From Yinghuangia seranimata (GTDB lineage Bacteria > Actinomycetota > Actinomycetes > Streptomycetales > Streptomycetaceae): a DNA stretch of 64,000 nt. Each line of letters opens with the position of its first letter. The first letter of the stretch is position 1. A model generated the notes under the pieces. The model saw only the letters and a list, made by a program, of their open reading frames with translations, was not told the DNA's origin and did no database searches. Location of the stretch: positions 124,001-188,000 of the forward strand of contig NZ_JASAOI010000038.1 in the NCBI RefSeq assembly GCF_029953285.1, given 5' to 3'. This document shows positions 18,718-27,168 of this stretch, piece by piece. The translations under genes and the position numbers were made by a program.

Positions 18718-18798
18718 CCTGTGGAGCCGGTGTAAGTCACGGCACCTTCCGAGGTGTCTGCGGTCGGCTGCGAAGCAGGAAGGCCTCGGGTGACCGAG
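18718..18798 (+). ncRNA. Possible tnpB-less omegaRNA / IS200-IS605-type right-end remnant, copy 1
   Basis: This intergenic stretch carries CCTGTGGAGC, then 4 bases, then GTAAG, then a CACCT-TCCG-AGGTG hairpin, a CTGC-GAA-GCAG hairpin within GCGAAGCAGGAA, and a CTCGG-GTGA-CCGAG hairpin. The same three motifs in the same order occur at 40236-40290. From memory, actinobacterial tnpB genes end with peptides like RPVE and VKQE encoded by such sequence, and this region doubles as the omegaRNA scaffold. No tnpB reading frame is present. The assignment is an inference from motif order. Confidence 0.35.
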
Positions 18799-18886
18799 AG
18801 CGAGCCCGTCGCAGACCTGGTGGGGTCGAGGTCAAGGTGTCCAAAACCCTAGCCGCGATAACCAAGCGGCGCTGGTAGGCACTCAA

Positions 18887-18922
18887 GCGGCCCCGTGGTC
18901 CGTGGCGGACACGCGGGGCCGC
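18887..18922 (-). terminator. Hairpin terminator of gpsA
   Basis: GCGGCCCCG and CGGGGCCGC arms, with an inner GTCC/GGAC pairing, form a long hairpin 8 bases past the gpsA stop. Confidence 0.7.
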
Positions 18923-18929
18923 TGCGTTG

Positions 18930-19940
18930 CTAATTCGTCCCGTAGCGCTCCGGCTTGGCGGAGCGCGACATGAGCTCCTTCAGGGCCAGCTGCGGCGACT
19001 TGCCGTCGTGCACCATGGCCACGACCGTGTCGACGATCGGCATCTCGACGCCGTGCCGGCGGGCGAGCTCCTGGACCGCGACGCACGACTTGACGCCCTC
19101 GGTGGTCTGCCGCGCGGCGGCGGTGGCCTCCTCGACGGTCATGCCGCGGCCGAGGTTCGCGCCGAAGGTGTGGTTGCGCGACAGTGTCGACGAGCACGTC
19201 GCCACCAGGTCGCCGAGGCCCGCGAGTCCGGCGAACGTGTGCAGGTCGGCGCCCATCGCCGCGCCGAGCCGCATCGTCTCCGCGAGGCCGCGGGTGATCA
19301 GCGACGCCTTGGCGTTGTCGCCGAGCCGCATGCCGTCGGCGGCGCCCGCGGCCAGGCCGATCACGTTCTTGACCGTGCCGCCGAGCTCGCAGCCGACCAC
19401 GTCCGCGTTCGTGTACGGGCGGAAGTACGGGGTCATGCACGCCGCCTGGAGCCGGCGCGCGACGTCCTCGTCCGCGCACGCCACGACGCTCGCGGCCGGC
19501 AGCCGGTGGGCGATCTCCTTGGCCAGGTTGGGCCCGCTGACCACCGCGACCCGGTCCTCGCCGACCCCGGCGACCTCGCGGATCACCTCGCTCATCCGCT
19601 TCGCGGTGCCGAGTTCGATGCCCTTCATGAGGCTCACCAGCACCGCGTCGGGCGACAGCACGGGCGCCCACGCGGCCAGGTTCTCGCGCACCGTCTGGGA
19701 CGGGATGCCCAGCACCACGAAGTCGGCGCCCTCGGCGGCCTTCGCGGCGTCGAGCGTCGCCGTGACCGGCTCGGGCAGGTGCACGCCCGGAAGGTAGTCG
19801 GGGTTCTCGTGCCGGGAGTTGATCGCGTCGACGATCTCGGAGCGGCGGCCCCACAGCGTCACGTCGCACCCGGCGTCGGCCAGGATCATCGCGAACGCGG
19901 TGCCCCACGAGCCGGTGCCGAAGACCGCGCAGCGCGTCAT
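18930..19940 (-). CDS. gpsA: Glycerol-3-phosphate dehydrogenase [NAD(P)+]
   Basis: Reduces dihydroxyacetone phosphate to sn-glycerol-3-phosphate for phospholipid synthesis. The 336-residue protein starts MTRCAVFGTGSWGTAFAMIL with the Rossmann GxGxxG loop, and has VVSGPNLAKEIA and the catalytic-lysine motif LGGTVKNVIGLAAGAADG. Its ATG overlaps the stop of plsC by 4 bases (ATGA), indicating translational coupling in a two-gene lipid operon. Confidence 0.97.
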   Translation of the reverse strand: MTRCAVFGTGSWGTAFAMILADAGCDVTLWGRRSEIVDAINSRHENPDYLPGVHLPEPVTATLDAAKAAEGADFVVLGIPSQTVRENLAAWAPVLSPDAVLVSLMKGIELGTAKRMSEVIREVAGVGEDRVAVVSGPNLAKEIAHRLPAASVVACADEDVARRLQAACMTPYFRPYTNADVVGCELGGTVKNVIGLAAGAADGMRLGDNAKASLITRGLAETMRLGAAMGADLHTFAGLAGLGDLVATCSSTLSRNHTFGANLGRGMTVEEATAAARQTTEGVKSCVAVQELARRHGVEMPIVDTVVAMVHDGKSPQLALKELMSRSAKPERYGTN

Positions 19941-20749
19941 GCGGCGCCGTCCTCGGCGGCGGGCTTGGGGTCGTCCTTCGGGTCGGACTTCGCCTCGGCG
20001 GCGGGCGCGGCGTCGTCCGCGGCAGCGGCCTCGGCGGCCGCCTTGGCCTTCGACTTGCGGCGCTGCTCGCGCGTCGGGGCCGGCTCGTCGCGCAGCTTCG
20101 CGAGCAGCTCGGTCACCGCGTCCATGATCTTGTCGGTCGCGCCGCGCAGCACCTCTGCGGTCATCTCGCGGCCGCGGAACTCCTCGAGGTCGACCGGCGG
20201 TCCGGCCAGCACGCGCATGGTCTTGCGCGGGAACAGCCGCAGCTTCTTGCCGTACGGCGCAAGCATGTCCTGGGCGCCCCACTGTGCGACCGGGATGACG
20301 GGGGCGCCGGTGGTCAGCGCGATGCGCGCCGCGCCGGTCTTGCCCTGCATCGGCCAGAGCGCCTTGTCGCGGGTGATCGTGCCCTCGGGGTACACGGCCA
20401 CGCAGTCGCCCTTGTTCACGGCGTCCACGGCCGCGCGGAAGGCCAGCGCGGCGTCCGCCGAGTCGCGGTACACCGGGATCTGGCCGGCGCCCTTGATGAT
20501 CCGGCCGACCACGGGGATCTTGAACAGCGACGACTTGGCCAGGAAGTGCGCCTCGCGACCCGACTCGTACTGGAAGTGCGCGTACGTGAGGGGGTCGACG
20601 TAACTGATGTGGTTGACCGCCGTGATGAAGCCGCCCTCCGCGGGAATGTGCTCCATCCCGCGCCAGTCGCGCTTCGTGAAAAGCAGCAGCAGGGGTTTGA
20701 CCACCACGACCACGACGCGGTACCAGAAGCCGATCCTTCTGCGGGCCAT
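19937..20749 (-). CDS. plsC: 1-acyl-sn-glycerol-3-phosphate acyltransferase
   Basis: Membrane-associated acyltransferase that makes phosphatidic acid. The 270-residue protein starts MARRRIGFWYRVVVVVVKPL (membrane-proximal hydrophobic segment), with the catalytic NHISYVDP (H-x4-D) box and the glycerol-phosphate-binding YPEGTITRDK. The last 60 residues are an Ala/Lys/Glu/Pro-rich tail that looks disordered. It precedes gpsA with a 4-base overlap, so substrate supply and acylation are co-expressed. Confidence 0.94.
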   Translation of the reverse strand: MARRRIGFWYRVVVVVVKPLLLLFTKRDWRGMEHIPAEGGFITAVNHISYVDPLTYAHFQYESGREAHFLAKSSLFKIPVVGRIIKGAGQIPVYRDSADAALAFRAAVDAVNKGDCVAVYPEGTITRDKALWPMQGKTGAARIALTTGAPVIPVAQWGAQDMLAPYGKKLRLFPRKTMRVLAGPPVDLEEFRGREMTAEVLRGATDKIMDAVTELLAKLRDEPAPTREQRRKSKAKAAAEAAAADDAAPAAEAKSDPKDDPKPAAEDGAA

Positions 20750-21039
20750 CAGTTGCGAGCCTCCTGAGTCGTGTCGCGTCGTGTCGATCCTCACACCACC
20801 GGCGCCCTGGCTGACCGGGTGCCGATTATGTACAAGGGAACACCATGGCGTGATCTCACCAGGCGATACCCCCGGGCCCCGGTCGACCCCCGTAGTTTCC
20901 CGTGAGAGTCGTCGCGATGTCGAGAAAGGTCCTCATCCACCGGAACGGCGGACAACCGAGGATAGGGAACGCCGCGCCGGAAAGGGACGGCACGGGACCG
21001 GCAACAGCGGGAACCGGCACAACGGAGGTGGACCGGCCG

Positions 21040-21723
21040 ATGCGAGGAACGCGGGTGGGCGCCGGACCTGACGCGTGGCGGCTGGTCGTGCCCGTCAAAC
21101 CCCTCACCGCGGCCAAGAGCCGGCTGGCGCCCGCGACGGGCGCGTACCGGGGCGGGCTGGCCCTCGCGTTCGCCGTCGACACCGTGCGCGCCGCGCTGTC
21201 GTGCCGGCGCGTCGCGGGAGTGCTCGTGGTGACCGACGACCCCGTCGTCGCCGAGCAGGTCCGCGCCGAGGGCGCCGAGACCGTCGCGGACGTCCAGGGG
21301 CAGGACGGCCGCGGGCGGCCGGGAGGGCTGAACGCGGCCCTCGAGCACGGTGCCGGCCTCGCGGGCCTGTGGTGGCCCGGCGCGGGCGTCGCGGCGCTGT
21401 CGGCGGACCTGCCCGCGCTGCGGCCCGAGGAGTTGGACCGCGTGCTCGGCGAAGCGGGCCGCCGGCCGCGGGCGTTCCTGGCCGACGCGGCGGGTGTCGG
21501 CACCACCCTGCTGGCCGCGTGGCCGGGGACCGTGCTGGCACCGGCCTTCGAGGGCGCGTCCCGTGCCCGGCACCGGCGTTCGGGCGCGCACGAACTCGTC
21601 CTCGACGACGTCGACTCGGTCCGCCGCGACGTCGACACCGGCGCGGACCTCGCGCGGGCCGTGGAGTTGGGTGTGGGGCCGCGCACCGCCGCGCTGCTGC
21701 CGCTGCTGTCCGCGGGGTGTTGA
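21040..21723 (+). CDS. cofC: 2-phospho-L-lactate (or phosphoenolpyruvate) guanylyltransferase, cofactor F420 pathway
   Basis: CofC/FbiD transfers GMP to a three-carbon phospho-acid in F420 synthesis. The 227-residue protein has the nucleotidyltransferase opening WRLVVPVKPLTAAKSRLAP and the internal GGLNAALEHGAG and ALSADLPALRPEEL motifs. ATG 21040 follows GGAGGT by about 10 bases; the frame extends upstream without similarity. It is divergent from plsC, as in Streptomyces, with a 290-base gap holding the promoters. Confidence 0.9.
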   Translation: MRGTRVGAGPDAWRLVVPVKPLTAAKSRLAPATGAYRGGLALAFAVDTVRAALSCRRVAGVLVVTDDPVVAEQVRAEGAETVADVQGQDGRGRPGGLNAALEHGAGLAGLWWPGAGVAALSADLPALRPEELDRVLGEAGRRPRAFLADAAGVGTTLLAAWPGTVLAPAFEGASRARHRRSGAHELVLDDVDSVRRDVDTGADLARAVELGVGPRTAALLPLLSAGC

Positions 21724-21737
21724 GTAGGCTCGACGGC

Positions 21738-21971
21738 ATGCAGGGAACCGTGCACACCTTCGACCCGCGCACCGGCGCGGGCACCGTCCTCCTCGACGAC
21801 GGCAGCGCGCTCCCGTTCCCGGCGGAGGCGTTCGCCGCGTCGGGGCTGCGGCTGCTGCGGCCCGGGCAGCGGGTGCGGCTGAAGGTCGAGGGCGAAGGCC
21901 CCGACCGTGCCGCCGTGTTCCTGACGATCGCGACGCTGTCCGACCCGTTCGTCGCGCCTCGCAGGCGCTGA
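21738..21971 (+). CDS. Small cold-shock-like (OB-fold) protein
   Basis: A 77-residue protein starting MQGTVHTFDPRTGAGTVLLD. The pattern G-x-V-x2-F-x6-G-x-V-x-L-DDG followed by LRLLRPGQRVRLKVEGEG resembles a divergent cold-shock-domain fold, but the RNP1/RNP2 aromatic residues are largely missing. It starts 14 bases after cofC and is probably co-transcribed. I recall homologues in this position in Streptomyces. A nucleic-acid-binding role is plausible but not shown. Confidence 0.8.
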   Translation: MQGTVHTFDPRTGAGTVLLDDGSALPFPAEAFAASGLRLLRPGQRVRLKVEGEGPDRAAVFLTIATLSDPFVAPRRR

Positions 21972-22396
21972 ACACGCCGGCGTCGGGCCGGTTGCCGCCG
22001 GCCCCTGGCGAACCCGCGCCACCCACACGGCCCAACGCGTTCCGCGCCGAGGCCCTCAAACGGCCGTAGGGCGCCTGAACGGCCCTGCGGGGACTCCGAC
22101 ACCGGGACGACCTCCGCGGGCCCGCCACAGCCCCACAGAGGCGCTTTTCGGGGCATGCGCGGAGACGTTGCGGAATCTCGAATTCCGGAAGCGCCCGGAC
22201 GGGGACACGGCACGCACCCGCTGACGGTCTCGAATCCGCCCGGCCCCAGCGGGGTTGGCGGACTTCCGACGGCCTCGACCACCCCACGGGACCCGCTGCG
22301 CCACACCCGTCCTGCCCGTGACACGCGGGCCAGTTCCGCCTCCGCGTCCGCGAAAGCCCCTGCCCGGACGGCGATCCACGCGCGCCCCCGCAACCC

Positions 22397-22606
22397 GTTC
22401 GGCCGAACTCCCCTACCGTCCAAGGCCTACGGGCCGCCGACGGACGACCCGTTCGGCCGAACGCTCTGATGCGGCACCCGCGCGCACCACCGCGACGAAG
22501 AAGCGAACTCCCGCTGTCCGGCGCCTGCGCCGGTGAGCCGGAGCCCGACCCCTCCCCGCCACCGAAAGCCCTCGCGCGGCGCGGGACCCACCCCGTTCGG
22601 CCGAAC
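22397..22606. repeat. Three copies of the 12-base palindrome GTTCGGCCGAAC
   Basis: Exact copies at 22397-22408, 22451-22462 and 22595-22606, each preceded by CCC. A perfect 12-base palindrome three times in 210 bases of non-coding DNA is unusual. A multi-site protein-binding region is one possibility; mutational drift of a C-rich spacer is another. Confidence 0.6.
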
Positions 22607-22795
22607 CACCCCCGCACAGCCGCCGCAGTCGGCGCCCCACGCGTGCCGGACGCCTGTCCCCCAGGCCAGTTCCGCCCCCGCGGCCCGCAAACCCCGCCCC
22701 ACAGAGGCGATCGGCCTCCGCACGGCACCTCGTCGTGCCGAACTCCCGTCGCGGACAGGGGGTCATACGCGTGACGCCCACCGTCCCGCAGACGC

Positions 22796-22838
22796 GCGAC
22801 GGGCCGGACCCCATGGGAAGGGGGGTCCGGCCCGTCGC
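22796..22838 (-). terminator. Strong hairpin terminator of the HU gene
   Basis: A perfect 17-base stem (GCGACGGGCCGGACCCC and its complement) around a 9-base loop, about 105 bases past the HU stop. It may also stop transcription entering from the left. Confidence 0.75.
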
Positions 22839-22944
22839 GTTGCCTGGCCGGGGTCCGCCGTGCTCGGGACCCTCGCCGGGTTCCCCGGGGGCGGTACCTG
22901 GTTCAGGACCTTGGGACCAGGTTCCGTCCGGGGGTTGCGCGGTA

Positions 22945-23538
22945 CTACTTGGCGGCGCGCTTCGTCGCCTTCTTGGCCGTGGTCTTCGCCGCGGTCTTCT
23001 TCGCCGTGGCCTTGACCGCGGTCTTCTTCGCGGCGGTCTTCTTCGCGACCGTCGCCTTCTTGGCGGCCGGCTTCGCGGCGGCGGCCGTCTTGCGCGTGGC
23101 GGCCGGCTTCGCGGCGGCGGCCGTCTTGCGCGTGGTCGCGGCCTTGCGGGTCGCGGTGGCGCGGGCGGTCGTCGCCTTCTTCGCCGCGGTCTTCTTGGCG
23201 GCGGTGCCGGGACGCGGCGTCGGGCTGGCCTTGGCCGCCGCGCTGCCGCTCTTCGGCATCTTCTTGGTGCCGGCGGTCAGGTCCTTGAAGCCCTGGCCCG
23301 GGCGGAAGCGCGGGATCGCGGTCTTCTTGACCCGGACGCGCTCGCCGGTCTGCGGGTTGCGCGCGTAACGGGCGGCACGCTCGACCTTCTCGAACGAACC
23401 GAAGCCCGTGATGGACACACGGTCTCCGCCCGCGACCGCGCGGATGATGGCGTCGAGCACGGCGTCGACCGCGTCCGCGGCGGCCGTACGGCCACCCAGT
23501 CGGTCCTGGACCGCCTCGACAAGCTGAGCCTTGTTCAC
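22945..23538 (-). CDS. hupS: HU-family nucleoid protein with long lysine/alanine-rich tail (HupS-like)
   Basis: A histone-like DNA-binding protein. Residues 1-95 are a canonical HU domain (VNKAQLVEAVQDRLGG, VSITGFGSFEKVERAARYAR, NPQTGERVRVKKTAIPRFRP). The remaining 100 or so residues are AAKK/AKKTA-type repeats resembling histone H1 tails, as in Streptomyces HupS and mycobacterial HupB. HupS orthologues act in spore nucleoid compaction. GTG 23538 follows AAGGGGAAGAC; the frame is open to 23616 but without similarity. Confidence 0.95.
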   Translation of the reverse strand: MNKAQLVEAVQDRLGGRTAAADAVDAVLDAIIRAVAGGDRVSITGFGSFEKVERAARYARNPQTGERVRVKKTAIPRFRPGQGFKDLTAGTKKMPKSGSAAAKASPTPRPGTAAKKTAAKKATTARATATRKAATTRKTAAAAKPAATRKTAAAAKPAAKKATVAKKTAAKKTAVKATAKKTAAKTTAKKATKRAAK

Positions 23539-23616
23539 GTCTTCCCCTTCGAAAACCGATGCCGTATCAGATAGTCCGGCATTGGGCACGCTAAGCGCCC
23601 AATTGTGCTGAAGCAA

Positions 23617-23934
23617 TTACCGAACGGACGAATCACCCTTGTGTCGCAACGGATTACAGACCTCGGCGGTGTCCGCGGCTCGCGCGGGATCCTGGTCGAG
23701 CTCGTCCATGAGCTTCGTCAGACGCCGTGCGGCGTCCGCCAGATCATGCTTTGCGGCATCGGTGACGACGAGGAGGCGGCGAACCAGCGCCACTTTCGCG
23801 CCGTCCGGTATGTCGAGCTTACGCACCCGCGCATGCGCCTCCTTCAACCGGGTGGCGAGTTCGGCGTAAAGCCCGACTTCGTCGGGGCTGTCGGGTTGCC
23901 CTGCTTGCTTCACACCGTGATTGTGACAGCTCAT
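23617..23934 (-). CDS. Conserved actinobacterial protein of unknown function
   Basis: About 105 residues, rich in alpha-helix-forming residues: DEVGLYAELATRLKEAHARV, then DGAKVALVRRLLVVTDAAKH and DLADAARRLTKLMDELDQD. No motif suggests enzymatic activity; it looks like a small helical-bundle protein. I recall similar proteins between hupS and leuD in Streptomyces. Start is uncertain: ATG 23934 or GTG 23913. It lies upstream of the HU gene on the same strand, 78 bases apart. Confidence 0.75.
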   Translation of the reverse strand: MSCHNHGVKQAGQPDSPDEVGLYAELATRLKEAHARVRKLDIPDGAKVALVRRLLVVTDAAKHDLADAARRLTKLMDELDQDPARAADTAEVCNPLRHKGDSSVR

Positions 23935-23995
23935 CCGACAATGGGCCTGTTGAGCCGGATCGGGGGAACCGGCTTGCCCCGTCCGGGAAAACGCC

Positions 23996-24029
23996 GAAGC
24001 GGCGGAGTGCGTGTGCACTCCGCCGCTTC
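23996..24029 (-). terminator. Hairpin terminator of leuCD
   Basis: A perfect 15-base stem, GAAGCGGCGGAGTGC and its complement, with a GTGT loop, 55 bases after the leuD stop on the minus strand. Confidence 0.8.
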
Positions 24030-24084
24030 CACAAGCCGGTTGGCGCTCTTCCGGGTTGGCCTCCGGATGGCCGAAATCCGTTTG

Positions 24085-24690
24085 TCAGACGGTCTGCGTA
24101 CGGGGCAGCCAAGCGGGCCTGGTCTGCTCGAACGCCGTCACGTCGGCCTCGTGACGCAGGGTCAGCCCGATGTCGTCCAGACCCTCCAGGAGCCGCCAGC
24201 GCGTGTAGTCGTCGATCTCGAAGTCGGCGGTCACCGCGGCGTCTCCCGAGCCCGCCCGGACCTGACGCTCGACGAGGTCGACGGTGATCTCGACGGCCGG
24301 GTCGGCCTCGGTCAGCGCCCAAAGCCGGTCGACCGTCTCCTGCGGCAGGACGACCGTCAGCAGGCCGCCCTTCAGCGAGTTGCCGCGGAAGATGTCGGCG
24401 AAGCGCGACGAGATGACGGTCTTGAAGCCGTAGTTCTGGAGCGCCCACACGGCGTGCTCGCGGGACGAGCCGGTGCCGAAGTCGGGGCCGGCGACCAGGA
24501 CCGAGGCCCCCTGCCGCGCGGGCTCGTTGAACACGAAGCCGGGGTCCTTGCGCCAGGCCTCGAACAGCCCGTCCTCGAACCCGGTCTTGGTGACCTTCTT
24601 GAGCCAGTGCGCGGGGATGATCTGGTCGGTGTCGACGTTGCTGCGACGCAGCGGGATCGCCGTACCGGTGTGCGTGGTGAACGGTTCCAT
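24085..24690 (-). CDS. leuD: 3-isopropylmalate dehydratase small subunit
   Basis: Swivelling-domain subunit of isopropylmalate isomerase in leucine synthesis. The 201-residue protein starts [20 protein letters not shown] and has the diagnostic [19 protein letters not shown]. It follows leuC by 5 bases, so the two subunits are translated together. Confidence 0.98.
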   Translation of the reverse strand: MEPFTTHTGTAIPLRRSNVDTDQIIPAHWLKKVTKTGFEDGLFEAWRKDPGFVFNEPARQGASVLVAGPDFGTGSSREHAVWALQNYGFKTVISSRFADIFRGNSLKGGLLTVVLPQETVDRLWALTEADPAVEITVDLVERQVRAGSGDAAVTADFEIDDYTRWRLLEGLDDIGLTLRHEADVTAFEQTRPAWLPRTQTV

Positions 24691-24695
24691 GGCGA

Positions 24696-26120
24696 TCAGA
24701 CTCCAGCCGGGACGGGCACGTCGGTCAGGTCGGACGGGGCGGCCAGGTGGCCCAGGACCGCCGTGGCGGCGGCGACCTGCGGGGAGACCAGGTGCGTACG
24801 GCCGCCCTTGCCCTGCCGTCCTTCGAAGTTGCGGTTCGACGTGGACGCGCTGCGCTCACCGGGCGCCAGCTGGTCCGGGTTCATGCCCAGGCACATCGAG
24901 CAGCCCGCGTAACGCCATTCGGCGCCGGCCTCGGTGAACACCTTGTCCAGGCCCTCGCTGACGGCCTCCAGGGAGACCCGCACGGAGCCGGGGACGACCA
25001 GCATCCGCACGCCGTCGGCGATCTTGCGGCCGCGCAGGATGTCGGCGACCGCGCGCAGGTCCTCCATGCGGCCGTTCGTGCACGAGCCGATGAAGACCGT
25101 GTCGACCTTGATGTCGCGCAGCGGCTGGCCGGCGGTCAGGCCCATGTACTCCAGGGCCTTCTCGGCGGCGCTGCGCTCCGACGGGTCGCCGTAGGACGCC
25201 GGGTCCGGCACGGACGCCGACAGCGGCGCGCCCTGGCCGGGGTTGGTGCCCCAGGTGACGAACGGCGTGAGCTCGGACGCCTCGATGACGACCTCGTGGT
25301 CGAACACCGCGTCGTCGTCCGTGCGCAGCGACGTCCAGTACTCGACAGCGCTGTCCCAGTCGGCGCCCTCGGGCGCGTGGTCGCGGCCCTTCAGGTAGGC
25401 GAAGGTCGTCTGGTCCGGCGCGATCATGCCGGCGCGGGCGCCCGCCTCGATCGACATGTTGCAGACGGTCATCCGGCCCTCCATCGAGAGGTTCCGGACG
25501 GCCTCGCCGCGGTACTCGATGACATAGCCCTGGCCGCCGCCGGTGCCGATCTTGGCGATGACCGCCAGGATCAGGTCCTTGGCCGTGACCCCGGCGGGCA
25601 GTTCACCGTTGACCGTGACGGCCATGGTCTTGAACGGCGCCATCGGCAGCGTCTGCGTGGCCAGGACGTGCTCGACCTGGCTGGTGCCGATGCCGAACGC
25701 CAGCGCGCCGAACGCGCCGTGCGTGGAGGTGTGGCTGTCGCCGCACACGACGGTCATGCCGGGCTGGGTCAGGCCCAGCTGCGGGCCGACGACGTGCACG
25801 ACGCCCTGCTCGACGTCGCCGAGCGAGTGGATGCGGACCCCGAACTCGGCGGCGTTGCGCCGCAACGTCTCCAGCTGCACACGGGACACCGGGTCGGCGA
25901 TGGGCTTGTCGATGTCAAGGGTGGGGGTGTTGTGGTCCTCGGTCGCGATCGTGAGATCGGTCCGGCGGACCGGGCGCCCGGCCTGGCGCAGGCCGTCGAA
26001 GGCCTGCGGGCTGGTCACCTCGTGCAGCAGGTGCAGGTCGATGTAGAGCAGGTCGGGCTCACCTTCAGCACGACGCACGACGTGTGCGTCCCAGACCTTC
26101 TCCGCGAGTGTCCGTCCCAT
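24696..26120 (-). CDS. leuC: 3-isopropylmalate dehydratase large subunit
   Basis: Aconitase-family 4Fe-4S enzyme interconverting 2- and 3-isopropylmalate. The 474-residue protein starts [32 protein letters not shown] precedes ATG 26120, and the upstream open frame is shadow. Cluster ligands are visible in [14 protein letters not shown] and [13 protein letters not shown]; the substrate motif [20 protein letters not shown] is intact. It is divergent from ndgR, whose product is known in Streptomyces to control leuCD. Confidence 0.98.
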   Translation of the reverse strand: MGRTLAEKVWDAHVVRRAEGEPDLLYIDLHLLHEVTSPQAFDGLRQAGRPVRRTDLTIATEDHNTPTLDIDKPIADPVSRVQLETLRRNAAEFGVRIHSLGDVEQGVVHVVGPQLGLTQPGMTVVCGDSHTSTHGAFGALAFGIGTSQVEHVLATQTLPMAPFKTMAVTVNGELPAGVTAKDLILAVIAKIGTGGGQGYVIEYRGEAVRNLSMEGRMTVCNMSIEAGARAGMIAPDQTTFAYLKGRDHAPEGADWDSAVEYWTSLRTDDDAVFDHEVVIEASELTPFVTWGTNPGQGAPLSASVPDPASYGDPSERSAAEKALEYMGLTAGQPLRDIKVDTVFIGSCTNGRMEDLRAVADILRGRKIADGVRMLVVPGSVRVSLEAVSEGLDKVFTEAGAEWRYAGCSMCLGMNPDQLAPGERSASTSNRNFEGRQGKGGRTHLVSPQVAAATAVLGHLAAPSDLTDVPVPAGV

Positions 26121-26254
26121 CGCTGTCCCTCCGGTCGGCGTCTTTGCCGACTTTTGCGTGTCGTGTTTCCGCGGCCCATCGCGCTGCCCACCCGCAGCGG
26201 GGAAATGCCCCGGTACTTCGAAGAGTGCCACGCAGGTCGCCTCAAACGGACTTG

Positions 26255-26273
26255 CGTCTCGTCATTCGAGACG
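26255..26273. promoter_or_regulatory. Inverted repeat between leuC and ndgR, candidate NdgR operator
   Basis: CGTCTCG-TCATT-CGAGACG is a perfect 7-base dyad, 13 bases before the ndgR start. IclR-type regulators bind short palindromes in divergent promoters, so autoregulation by NdgR, perhaps with leuCD control from the same region, is a reasonable inference. Confidence 0.5.
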
Positions 26274-26286
26274 GCAATATCGAAGC

Positions 26287-27012
26287 ATGGACAACTCTAG
26301 CGGAGTCGGCGTGCTCGACAAGGCCGCTGTCGTGCTGGCCGCGCTCGAAGCGGGGCCAGCGACGCTGGCGGGGCTCGTCGCCACGACCGGACTGGCCCGA
26401 CCCACCGCCCACCGCCTCGCGGTGGCCCTGGAACACCACCGTCTCGTCGCCCGGGACATGCAGGGGCGCTTCGTCCTCGGACCGCGCCTCGCGGAGCTCG
26501 CCGCCGCGGCGGGCGAGGACCGGCTGCTCGCCGCCGCACACCCCGTACTCGCGCACCTGCGGGACGTCACCGGGGAGAGCGCGCAGCTCTACCGGCGACA
26601 GGGGGACATGCGCGTCTGCGTGGCCGCCGCCGAGCGGCTCTCCGGCCTGCGGGACACCGTCCCGGTCGGCAGCACGCTGCCGATGAAGGCCGGCTCGGCC
26701 GCGCAGTGCCTGCTGGCGTGGGAGGAGCCGGAGCGTCTGCACCGAGGCCTCCAGGGTGCCCGCTTCACGGCGACGACGCTGTCCGGCGTGCGCCGGCGCG
26801 GCTGGGCCCAGAGCATCGGCGAGCGCGAGCCGGGCGTCGCGTCGGTCTCGGCCGCCGTCCGCGGCCCGAGCAACCGCGTTGTGGCCGCCGTGTCGGTCTC
26901 CGGGCCGATCGAGCGCCTGACCCGCCACCCGGGCCGGCTCCACGCCCAGGCCGTCATGGAGGCCGCCGCGAAGCTCTCCGACGCGCTGCGCAAGGCCCAG
27001 GTCGACGTCTGA
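26287..27012 (+). CDS. ndgR: IclR-family regulator NdgR/AreB
   Basis: A 241-residue winged-helix regulator. The N-terminal HTH reads LAGLVATTGLARPTAHRLAV; the C-terminal IclR effector domain includes PMKAGSAAQCLLAWEEPERL and ERLTRHPGRLHAQAVMEAA. Streptomyces NdgR/AreB is encoded divergently from leuC and controls leucine and other amino-acid genes, so the gene position supports orthology. ATG 26287 gives MDNSSGVGVLDKAAVVL. Confidence 0.94.
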   Translation: MDNSSGVGVLDKAAVVLAALEAGPATLAGLVATTGLARPTAHRLAVALEHHRLVARDMQGRFVLGPRLAELAAAAGEDRLLAAAHPVLAHLRDVTGESAQLYRRQGDMRVCVAAAERLSGLRDTVPVGSTLPMKAGSAAQCLLAWEEPERLHRGLQGARFTATTLSGVRRRGWAQSIGEREPGVASVSAAVRGPSNRVVAAVSVSGPIERLTRHPGRLHAQAVMEAAAKLSDALRKAQVDV

Positions 27013-27112
27013 CCCGCCTCCGACGCTCGACGGCGTTCCCGGTCCAACCCCTGACGACCGGATGCACCGACGGGCGTGACGGATGCGGCGGCCCCAGCGC
27101 GACCTACAAAAC

Positions 27113-27151
27113 ACGTAACCCATCCGGACCGTGGTCACGGATGGGTTACGT
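27113..27151. terminator. Bidirectional hairpin between ndgR and the CvnA-tail gene
   Basis: ACGTAACCCATCCG and CGGATGGGTTACGT form a perfect 14-base stem, with a further GACC/GGTC pairing inside the loop. Sited between convergent genes, it can serve both. Confidence 0.8.
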
Positions 27152-27168
27152 AGTGGTCAAACGATCAA

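Larger units (their letters stand above)
18568..18929. other. Intergenic region between gpsA and ddlA
   Basis: A 362-base gap between two minus-strand genes. Its left third should hold the ddlA promoter, its right end holds the gpsA terminator, and its middle holds an element with conserved motifs described separately (18718-18798). No protein-coding gene with good codon bias was seen. Confidence 0.6.
21972..22944. other. Gene-free region of nearly 1 kb with repeated palindromes
   Basis: No convincing gene lies between the cold-shock-like gene and the HU gene. Long open frames here are by-products of the high GC and lack coding bias or recognisable domains. The region is Pro/Arg-codon-like C-rich sequence with three copies of GTTCGGCCGAAC and ends in the HU terminator. 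Confidence 0.55.

Noticed and set aside
20791-22728. Long minus-strand open frame of about 645 codons over cofC and the gene desert
   Set aside because: It overlaps cofC and the cold-shock-like gene antisense, is rich in Arg/Gly/Pro as expected for shadow frames in high-GC DNA, and contains no domain. The recurring FGRTG words come from the GTTCGGCCGAAC palindromes.
22000-22800. CRISPR-like array
   Set aside because: Only three short palindromes with unequal spacing (54 and 144 bases) and no constant-length spacers; no cas genes.
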